From assembly GCA_030145005.1 (NCBI GenBank), contig JAQYWJ010000154.1, forward strand, positions 1 to 5,368: 5,368 nt of DNA, given 5' to 3'. The translations under genes and the position numbers were made by a program. The notes under the pieces are model-generated. The model saw nothing but the letters and a program-made list of their open reading frames with translations, did not search any database and was not told where the DNA came from. This DNA is from Desulfobacter sp. (GTDB lineage: Bacteria; Desulfobacterota; Desulfobacteria; Desulfobacterales; Desulfobacteraceae). Positions 1 through 5,368 of the stretch are shown here, one piece after another (the first letter of the stretch is position 1; every line of letters starts with the position of its first letter).

Positions 1-122
1 AAAGCAGGCCATGCAGGATATAGAAAGTCAAATTCTCCGAATCAAGGGGATTGAAAAATGGGCTGTTGACATACCTTTCTATGTTGATTGAGGAATTGGG
101 AGGTTTTATTCTGATATTGTGC
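1..122. other. AT-rich stretch after the truncated dehydrogenase; no assignable gene
   Basis: The first 120 bases are about 38% G+C by hand count, whereas two 60-base samples inside the adjacent gene give 55% (421-480) and 70% (841-900). On the minus strand the frame continuing the dehydrogenase has a TAG at 123-125 and another stop (TGA) about 26 codons on. The second frame is open to the window edge (about 40 codons), but its translation does not resemble the missing dehydrogenase C-terminus. The third frame stops within a few codons. A weak inverted repeat (ACATA at 69-73, TATGT at 80-84, extendable by G-T pairs) has no following U-tract, so I do not call a terminator. No transposase, terminal inverted repeat pair or tRNA end is recognisable. 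Confidence 0.5.
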
Positions 123-1133
123 CTAATTGAACATCGGGGAGGCCGGAATCAGACAGAAAGCCGACTCGGTGAGCAGGTTGTCCGGGTTGTTGGAGAAGAC
201 GGTTTTAGAGCTTCCCGGGTCCGGGCCGTGCATGATCCGGTCGTGGTAGTAGGCCCCGGTAACAGGCCCCAGGGTTTTCCACATACTGAACAATTCGGAC
301 CAGGGCAGGCCGTCCGGATTGAGCAGATAGCCTGTGGTGTCGCTGATCCCTTTTATCCTGGGCCGATAATTATGGGTGTTCTCATGGAAGAGCCTTGCGG
401 TATTTGCCCCTACGGCACCGAATCCCTGGATGAGCACATCCAGTTCCCCGGCAGGGGGGATCTCCATGGTTTTAAACTGGGGCAGTTCCCTGAGGCGGGG
501 AAGGTGCTCCACCAGGGCGTTAAAGGCCGCAACCACCCCCTTGGCGGCTGCGCCCAGTTCGTCAATCCGGTTCCCGCCCATGTCCGCCGGTTTGGAAATC
601 ACGTTATTGATCCCGTTTTCGATGGCGAAAATTTTCATATCCTGGTCATTGGTCCCCACATCCGGCCCCGGGATGTAGATATCCTTATACCGTTTGAGCA
701 GCCGGCCGAACCCCTTGACGATCTCTTTTCGCTCTTTTTTGTCCATGGCACCGGGACAGACAATCCCGCATTTACCACCCCCAAAGGGCAAATCGGCAGC
801 GGCATTTTTCAGGGTCATGCCCCGGGCCAGGTTATGAATGATATCCGGGGTGATATCCGGCAGCATCCGGGTGCCCCCCACGGAGGGCACCCCCATGGCC
901 AGGTTGTCCACCACCAGGTAGCCGCCGATTTCAAGGGGGCTTTCCCTGTCCCAGAGGCAGGAGACCAGCCTGGGACCCAGGCGGTCCACCCGGATGCCCA
1001 GCCGCTGGAGACTGTCCACATCCAGAGGACCGAACTCCAGAAAGCAGAAGGAACGGTCCTGTATCAATCGTTTTTCCCGTACACGTTCAGGTAGGGCATC
1101 TTCCAAAAAGATTTTCATTGTTTTAGGAATCAT
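123..1133 (-). CDS. Glu/Leu/Phe/Val dehydrogenase family protein, apparently truncated at the C-terminus
   Basis: The family interconverts an amino acid with its 2-oxo acid and ammonia using NAD(P). The substrate-binding domain covers roughly residues 30-200: GGTRM at 86-90, MTLKNAAADLPFGGGKCG with Lys109 and the catalytic-type Lys121, and GPDVGTNDQDM with Asp158 as the acidic catalytic residue. The NAD-binding domain starts near residue 230 with LIQGFGAVG (glycine motif GFGAVG, 237-242). At 336 residues it is short: leucine dehydrogenases are about 365 and glutamate dehydrogenases about 410-450. The frame stops just after CLIPASPMFN, the strand that normally precedes the last 80-100 residues, including the conserved late glycine-rich segments (VxGAN and NAGG type). 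Val85 sits where hexameric glutamate dehydrogenases have the substrate-binding Lys (KGGLR), which resembles leucine dehydrogenase. The ATG start has an AAAGGAGG site five bases upstream; the Met at residue 6 has none. The gene follows xdhB by 82 bases on the same strand. It may be a non-functional allele; the substrate cannot be named. Confidence 0.85.
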   Translation of the reverse strand: MIPKTMKIFLEDALPERVREKRLIQDRSFCFLEFGPLDVDSLQRLGIRVDRLGPRLVSCLWDRESPLEIGGYLVVDNLAMGVPSVGGTRMLPDITPDIIHNLARGMTLKNAAADLPFGGGKCGIVCPGAMDKKERKEIVKGFGRLLKRYKDIYIPGPDVGTNDQDMKIFAIENGINNVISKPADMGGNRIDELGAAAKGVVAAFNALVEHLPRLRELPQFKTMEIPPAGELDVLIQGFGAVGANTARLFHENTHNYRPRIKGISDTTGYLLNPDGLPWSELFSMWKTLGPVTGAYYHDRIMHGPDPGSSKTVFSNNPDNLLTESAFCLIPASPMFN

Positions 1134-1138
1134 GATTT

Positions 1139-1146
1139 CCTCCTTT
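1139..1146 (-). promoter_or_regulatory. Strong ribosome binding site of the amino-acid dehydrogenase
   Basis: Read on the minus strand, AAAGGAGG is followed by five bases (AAATC) and the ATG at 1133. This is close to a perfect match to the 16S rRNA anti-Shine-Dalgarno sequence and decides the start against the internal Met at residue 6. It lets the gene be translated independently of xdhB. Confidence 0.8.
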
Positions 1147-1215
1147 GGCTGGAACAGTTTGTTTTCGGTGAAACTTGATCATCGAGTGACGCAAAATTAT
1201 CATAAGGGCCTATCC

Positions 1216-3480
1216 CTATACCTCTTCCCTCAATTCCCCAAACAAACGCTCGGGAGTAATGGGCGCACAATAGGAGGGCTTCTCACACCCGGCGGCCATC
1301 TTTATGGCAAAAAAAGCCCCGATTCCGTACATGAAGGGCGGCTCCCCCACGGCCTTGGACCCCTTAACGGCTTTGTCGTTATAGATATCTTCCAAAAATT
1401 GAACTTTCATGTCCAAAGGGGCAGAAGAGATATCAGGTATTTTATAAGTTCCCGCAGTGGCCGTAAGGGGTCTGCCCGTCTCGTCGTAACGCATCTCTTC
1501 CATGGTCAACCATCCAATGCCCTGAACCATGCCGCCCTCAACCTGACCAAGATCAATGAGGGGATTTATGGATCGCCCAAGGTCATGGACCACATAGGCA
1601 TTTTCTATCCTGTAGGTTCCCAGTAAGCGATCCACTTCGGCCTCAAAATAGGCCGTTCCGTAGGTATGGTAGGCAAAGGGACGACCCTTCTCGACAGATT
1701 TATCAAAGTGGAGGTCCGGCGTGGAATAGTGGGCTTCGGCGCTTAACTGCACCCGTGAGCAATAGGCTTGGATCACCAAATCCTCCCAACCGACCTCACA
1801 GGCTTTGCCCTCTCTATATAACCGGCCTTGTCTAAGTGAAAAATCTTCCGGTGCACATTGATATTCATCGGCCATAAATTTAAAGAGGCGCTCTTTTATC
1901 ATCTCACAGGCCATTCGGGCGGCCGCCCCATTCAGGTCGGATCCGCTGCTGGCGGCGGTGGGACTGGTATTGGAAACACGGGTGGTATTGGTGGATTCGA
2001 GCTTAACCCGCCCAGGAGCGATCCCCAGGCTGTCGGCGACGAGTTCGCGGATTTTGTGGTTTACCCCCTGCCCCATTTCCACAGCCCCCGTACTTACGCC
2101 CACGCTACCGTCTGTGTAAACGTGGACATGAGCCCGGGCCTGGTTTAAAAATATGGTGGTAAAGCTTATACCGAAACATACGGGCATCAGGGCATAACCT
2201 CTGCCGTAGCGGGAGAGTTGACCGGGGGTCTTCTTCTCTTTCCTTTGGGCGTCGTCAATGGCACGCATCCGTTTCTGCAGGTCATAATGCTCATATGCCC
2301 TGTCCCAACAACGTTGGGCCTGGGCATCTTCCGCCGCCATACCATAGGCAAAACAATCCCCCGTTTTAAGGAGATTTTTCCTCTGCAGTGTTTCTACGCA
2401 GATCCCGCTTATTCGGGAGGCCTCCCGGATGGCCGCTTCAAACACGAACATGGCCTGGGGACCACCGAATCCCCGGAAGGCGGTATTAGGCGTTATGTTG
2501 GTGCGGCAGGAGGCTGCCGTGGCATGTACGTTGGGTACGTAATAGGATGCGGTGGCATGGAAAAGGGTTCTTTCCAAAATACAAGTGGACAAATCGGCCG
2601 CCGCCCCGGCATTCTGATAATACATAACCTTGAAGGCCAGGAATTTTCCTTCCCCATCCAGGGCCAGGGTAAAATCCGAGCTATAAGGATGCCGCTTGCC
2701 CGTGGCCGGCATATCATCGGAACGTCTTAAAACCATACGGCAGGGAACGCCTGATTTTTGAGCCCCCAGGGCGGCAAAACAGGCCCAGGTGTTGGCTTGG
2801 ATCTCCTTGCCTCCAAAGCCTCCTCCCAGTCGCCGAACATCCACTTCAATCCTGTTCATGGCCAATCCGCAAACCTTGGCAACGCATCGCTGCACCGAAG
2901 TGGGCGCCTGGGTACCGGAAGAGAGATGGAGATTCCCCTCCTCCGAGGGCGTCGCTACGGTGACCTGGCCCTCCAGGTAAAAGTGTTCCTGGGCGCCCGA
3001 TTCGGCCTGTCCCTTGGCCACATAGGCTGCAGACGCAATGGCTTGCTCCGCATCGCCCAGGGTAAAGGTTCGTACCGGGGCAATCAATTCATTTCGGTTG
3101 TAGGCTTCCCGGGGATCCAGAACAGGGGTTTCTTCGGCAATGTTAATTTTAATGCGTCCCACCGCCTCCCGGGCGGCATCCTCGGTCCAGGCATAAACGA
3201 CGGCCACCGGCATACCCACAAAATTCACCTCATCCTCGGCCAAAAGAACTTCGTCCTGAATTATGCCGCCGATCTGATTTTCCCCGGGAATATCCTTGGC
3301 CGTAAGGATGAACGCCACTCCCGGAACCTCCCGAGCGGCGGATGTATCCAAATCCCGGATTTTTCCCTTGGCCAGGGGAGAAAAGAAGACAACACAGTGC
3401 AATCCACGGGCGGGAAAATCCCTGTCATCCACATAGCGGGTAAGCCCCATCACATGATAGGTGCTATCGGGATTGATCAT
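1216..3480 (-). CDS. xdhB: Xanthine dehydrogenase large subunit, molybdopterin-binding
   Basis: This catalytic subunit hydroxylates hypoxanthine and xanthine to urate at a molybdenum-molybdopterin centre and partners with XdhA. Its 754 residues fit a stand-alone bacterial Mo subunit. The N-terminal a/b hammerhead domain opens with HVMGLTRYVDD (9-19). Aligning by eye with bovine xanthine dehydrogenase (bovine number in brackets) gives Gln191 (767), GGGFGGKE at 219-226 with Phe222 (798) and Glu226 (802), Arg304 (880), AFRGFGGPQ with Arg336 (912) and Phe338 (914), Phe440 and Thr441 (1009, 1010), EMGQG at 468-472, PTAAS with Ala510 (1079), and the catalytic Glu713 (1261) in GEPPF. Glu802 and Arg880 bind the purine and are replaced in mammalian aldehyde oxidase, so xanthine oxidation is favoured. 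The start is fixed by the ATGA overlap with xdhA and a strong ribosome binding site. The stop is TAG. No XdhC-type sulfuration chaperone or molybdopterin cytosine transferase gene is in this window. Confidence 0.95.
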   Translation of the reverse strand: MINPDSTYHVMGLTRYVDDRDFPARGLHCVVFFSPLAKGKIRDLDTSAAREVPGVAFILTAKDIPGENQIGGIIQDEVLLAEDEVNFVGMPVAVVYAWTEDAAREAVGRIKINIAEETPVLDPREAYNRNELIAPVRTFTLGDAEQAIASAAYVAKGQAESGAQEHFYLEGQVTVATPSEEGNLHLSSGTQAPTSVQRCVAKVCGLAMNRIEVDVRRLGGGFGGKEIQANTWACFAALGAQKSGVPCRMVLRRSDDMPATGKRHPYSSDFTLALDGEGKFLAFKVMYYQNAGAAADLSTCILERTLFHATASYYVPNVHATAASCRTNITPNTAFRGFGGPQAMFVFEAAIREASRISGICVETLQRKNLLKTGDCFAYGMAAEDAQAQRCWDRAYEHYDLQKRMRAIDDAQRKEKKTPGQLSRYGRGYALMPVCFGISFTTIFLNQARAHVHVYTDGSVGVSTGAVEMGQGVNHKIRELVADSLGIAPGRVKLESTNTTRVSNTSPTAASSGSDLNGAAARMACEMIKERLFKFMADEYQCAPEDFSLRQGRLYREGKACEVGWEDLVIQAYCSRVQLSAEAHYSTPDLHFDKSVEKGRPFAYHTYGTAYFEAEVDRLLGTYRIENAYVVHDLGRSINPLIDLGQVEGGMVQGIGWLTMEEMRYDETGRPLTATAGTYKIPDISSAPLDMKVQFLEDIYNDKAVKGSKAVGEPPFMYGIGAFFAIKMAAGCEKPSYCAPITPERLFGELREEV

Positions 3481-4913
3481 AGAGTCCCTCCTTTTACAAA
3501 ATCGTGGTAGGAACAGATATCGGGAAAACAGTGCAGATAGTGATCCGCCATGAGGGCGGAAGCCAAGCGCCTTTTATACTCGGCACTTCCCCGAACATCG
3601 TCTATGGGACTGATTTCTTCCTGCAGGACTTTCATGGAGCCCAGGAATGTTTCCCTGGTCAGGGGTTTTTCCTTAAGCCACGCCATGGTCCGGCGGGCCG
3701 TAAAGGGGATGGGCGCCACACCGCCCAAGGCTAAACCGACAGACGCGAATGCCCCCTTATTCACGGTAAAAACCGCCGCAGAGTTGCAGCCGGCAATATC
3801 CAATCGCTCCCGCTTACTCACTTTGGCGTAGTTCCATAATTGGGCGTCATCGTGTTTTGTCACCAAAAGGGATTCCACAAGCTCATCGCGCTTTAAATCC
3901 AGCTCTTTATAGCCCAGAAAGAACTCCCTTAGCGGAAATCGACGCCGGGAGCCTTGGGACGAAACCAGTTGAATTTGGGCATCCAGGGCGAGTAGAAGAA
4001 CGGCACAGTCCGCAATGGGTGAGGCATTGACCAGATTGCCCCCCAGGGTGGCCCGATGCCGTAAAATATGGGAGCCTATGACCAGCAGCTTTTCACGCCA
4101 CCCGGGAAATTGATCAATTAAGTGGGGATCTCCCCGCAGCTGCTCCATGGTGGCCGATGCCGGGATTTCGATCATCCCCTCCTCTACCCGGATAGGCTCG
4201 GATTCGGGTATGAGGAACCGGGGGTCCGACTTATTCAGGGCGTCTCCCCGTTGAACATACAGATCGGTGCCCCCCGCAATAAGGGGACGATTTCCATCAA
4301 ACCGTTCAAAGGTCAAGTCCGGTGAATCGGCCGGGGACTTACGTCTCAGCGTCGCAAGTCTCTGGGGGATGCCGGCAAAATAGGCAGGGAGCAGGTCCAG
4401 TTCAATCAGTCCCTGAAGGGAAGGCACCTTACCCAACAAGGGTTCAACGGTCTCCTCCACGGCCCGGCGAATGGAACCGTAGCCGGTGCATCGGCAGAGA
4501 TTGCCGCCCAAGTCATCCACAGCGCCCTGGACGGTAACGGTCCTCTCCTCCAGAAGATAACCGGTGAGGGACATGATGAATCCGGGGGTACAAAATCCGC
4601 ATTGGGTCGCGCCCTGATTGATAAAGGCTTGCTGAAGCCGATTGGGCCTCTCCCCCTGAAGTCCCTCTATGGTCACAAGATGGGTATTGTTGAGCTGTCC
4701 TGCCGGCATAAGACAGGACGGCATGGGCCGGTAGGCAACCAGGGGGATTCGTCCCAGTATCACCGTACAGGCACCGCACTCACCTTCCCGGCAGCCTTCT
4801 TTGGTTCCGTACAGTCCCAAATCTTTTCTCAGAAGGTCCAGGACCGAACGGCCCTGCGACAGGGAAAATTCCATCTCTTTGTCGTTTAAAATAAATCGAC
4901 AGCTTTTTTTCAT
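3477..4913 (-). CDS. xdhA: Xanthine dehydrogenase small subunit: fused [2Fe-2S] and FAD domains
   Basis: This is the electron-transfer subunit of a molybdenum hydroxylase. It passes electrons from the molybdenum centre in XdhB through two iron-sulfur clusters to FAD and then to an acceptor, typically NAD+. The 478 residues match the usual length of bacterial fused subunits of the Rhodobacter XdhA type. Residues 1-80 form the plant-ferredoxin-like domain with Cys41, Cys46, Cys49 and Cys67 (CREGECGACT). Residues 85-160 form the helical second-cluster domain with Cys105, Cys108, Cys140 and Cys142 (CGFCTPGF, then CRCTGYGSI). The FAD domain begins near residue 205, with LIAGGTDLYV at 211-220 and ATLGGNLVNASPIAD at 288-302. 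The CODH-type flavoprotein C-terminal domain follows, with RGSAEYKRRL at 441-450. No extra [4Fe-4S] insert like that of 4-hydroxybenzoyl-CoA reductase is seen. The start overlaps the guaD stop and the TGA stop overlaps the xdhB start, both as ATGA. Names follow the Rhodobacter scheme; in the E. coli scheme these domains would be XdhB and XdhC. Confidence 0.95.
   Translation of the reverse strand: MKKSCRFILNDKEMEFSLSQGRSVLDLLRKDLGLYGTKEGCREGECGACTVILGRIPLVAYRPMPSCLMPAGQLNNTHLVTIEGLQGERPNRLQQAFINQGATQCGFCTPGFIMSLTGYLLEERTVTVQGAVDDLGGNLCRCTGYGSIRRAVEETVEPLLGKVPSLQGLIELDLLPAYFAGIPQRLATLRRKSPADSPDLTFERFDGNRPLIAGGTDLYVQRGDALNKSDPRFLIPESEPIRVEEGMIEIPASATMEQLRGDPHLIDQFPGWREKLLVIGSHILRHRATLGGNLVNASPIADCAVLLLALDAQIQLVSSQGSRRRFPLREFFLGYKELDLKRDELVESLLVTKHDDAQLWNYAKVSKRERLDIAGCNSAAVFTVNKGAFASVGLALGGVAPIPFTARRTMAWLKEKPLTRETFLGSMKVLQEEISPIDDVRGSAEYKRRLASALMADHYLHCFPDICSYHDFVKGGTL
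3487..3493 (-). promoter_or_regulatory. Strong ribosome binding site of xdhB, inside the 3' end of xdhA
   Basis: Read on the minus strand, AAGGAGG is followed by six bases (GACTCT) and the xdhB ATG at 3480. It lies in the last codons of xdhA, so xdhB can initiate with its own signal as well as through the ATGA overlap. This would help the catalytic subunit be made in step with XdhA. Confidence 0.8.
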
Positions 4914-5368
4914 AATTCCCTACCTGATAGAATCCGTGTTTTAATATGTCTGTCGTCCCCGGCGTAGAGAAACCGCTCCAATTGATTGAGAGGAGACATC
5001 TCTACCGCTTCAGGCAGTCCCATATCAATGGAAAGGGCGTCAAAACTCATGCCCGGTTCAAAGGCACCACAAGGCCGCCATCCCTGACGGGTGAAAAATT
5101 TACCATTTCCCATGGTAGCCAGATAAAAGGCTTCCGAAAGGGTTACCGCTCTGTGCTCCTCTTCGGGACGCAGAATCCGAAGCAGCTTGGAGACCTGTAC
5201 CGCTTGAACAACCGCCCGATACACGGCAAGAGTGTGCCCGGCGCCCACATCGGAGCCCAGTCCCAGGTTGACGCCCCTGTCCAAATAGCGTCCCAGAGGC
5301 ATGATGCCGCTGCTCAAATTGATATTGGCGCTGGGGCAGTGAACCAGTGTGGCTTCCCGTTCCATGAT
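4910..5368 (-). CDS. guaD: Guanine deaminase, C-terminal part (5' end beyond the window)
   Basis: This zinc amidohydrolase converts guanine to xanthine and ammonia in the cytoplasm. Only the last 152 codons are present; the frame is open to the right edge, and the first Met in view is internal because the preceding codon (ATC) is also in frame. Family members are usually about 430-450 residues, so roughly a third is seen. Visible signatures are VHCPSANINLSSG near the start of the fragment, LGLGSDVGAGHT about 25 residues later (its Asp is the expected metal-binding Asp of the amidohydrolase barrel), SEAFYLATMGNGKFF, the GAFEPGMSFDAL motif of the returning beta-sandwich, and the terminal LYAGDDRHIKTRILSGREL. 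The TGA stop overlaps the xdhA start as ATGA, and supplying xanthine fits the neighbouring xanthine dehydrogenase. The metal-binding His residues lie outside the window. Another amidohydrolase, such as a chlorohydrolase-like deaminase, is less likely given the GDDR ending and the context. Confidence 0.9.
   Translation of the reverse strand: MMEREATLVHCPSANINLSSGIMPLGRYLDRGVNLGLGSDVGAGHTLAVYRAVVQAVQVSKLLRILRPEEEHRAVTLSEAFYLATMGNGKFFTRQGWRPCGAFEPGMSFDALSIDMGLPEAVEMSPLNQLERFLYAGDDRHIKTRILSGREL
4918..4926 (-). promoter_or_regulatory. Weak ribosome binding site of xdhA, inside the 3' end of guaD
   Basis: Read on the minus strand, CAGGTAGGG is followed by AATT and the ATG at 4913. Only AGG or GGG pair with the 16S tail, one at about nine bases and one at four, so the match is much poorer than for the two downstream genes. 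Translation of xdhA probably relies more on coupling through the ATGA overlap with guaD. Confidence 0.4.

Noticed and set aside
123..125. TAG as a recoded (pyrrolysine) codon extending the dehydrogenase
   Set aside because: Reading through gives about 26 codons before a TGA, and that peptide does not resemble the family's C-terminus.
838..870. Tandem-looking repeat TGATATCCGG at 839-848 and 851-860
   Set aside because: It encodes part of the LPDITPDII stretch of the dehydrogenase; similar codons explain the repeat.
51..1094. Long plus-strand open frame (347 codons, TTG start) with AAGGGGA just upstream and a hydrophobic N-terminus
   Set aside because: Nearly all of it lies antisense to the dehydrogenase, whose protein has clear family motifs. 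The plus-strand product is rich in Gly, Pro and His and shows no recognisable domain. The purine-rich run is too close to the TTG for a good ribosome binding site.
1147..1215. Possible promoter (GATAAT-like hexamer) or terminator in the gap between xdhB and the dehydrogenase
   Set aside because: No acceptable -35 hexamer sits 16-18 bases upstream of the -10-like sequence, and no stable hairpin with a U-tract is present.
2758..3510. Plus-strand open frame of 250 codons, with a similar one at 2218-2730
   Set aside because: Both are antisense to xdhB, which has complete family motifs through these positions. The products are low-complexity and unrecognisable.

Overview
The window carries four genes, all on the minus strand, so transcription runs from high to low coordinates. 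In transcription order they are: the C-terminal third of a guanine deaminase (guaD, cut by the right edge), a fused [2Fe-2S]/FAD subunit of xanthine dehydrogenase (xdhA), the molybdopterin-binding catalytic subunit (xdhB), and an amino-acid dehydrogenase of the Glu/Leu/Phe/Val family that stops short of the usual C-terminus. No RNA gene, CRISPR array, transposase or rho-independent terminator is visible.

The first three genes form a purine catabolism operon. Guanine deaminase makes xanthine and ammonia from guanine, and XdhAB oxidises xanthine (or hypoxanthine) to urate. Both junctions, guaD/xdhA and xdhA/xdhB, are 4-base ATGA overlaps, which suggests translational coupling. XdhB keeps every active-site residue I could align with the bovine enzyme, including the Glu and Arg that hold xanthine, so a purine substrate is more likely than an aldehyde or CO. 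XdhA has all eight cysteines for two [2Fe-2S] clusters and an FAD domain.

The fourth gene follows xdhB after 82 bases and has its own strong ribosome binding site. It looks like a mixture of glutamate and leucine dehydrogenase signatures. It may handle the ammonia released by purine breakdown, but that is inference. Its reading frame ends inside the NAD-binding domain, at about base 123. Beyond it the base composition drops to about 38% G+C, against roughly 55-70% in two sampled stretches of the gene. None of the three minus-strand frames there continues the family's expected C-terminus. This is the oddest point in the window: a truncation, insertion or rearrangement breakpoint, or an assembly or sequencing artefact.

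The organism is a bacterium with moderate G+C, strong AAAGGAGG-type ribosome binding sites and tightly packed genes. The gene set would suit an anaerobic or facultative purine user, for example among Firmicutes, Desulfobacterota or spirochaetes, but the sequence alone does not let me choose. I did not find a wholly new system. The points worth following are the purine operon's link to an unusual amino-acid dehydrogenase and the broken 3' end of that gene.
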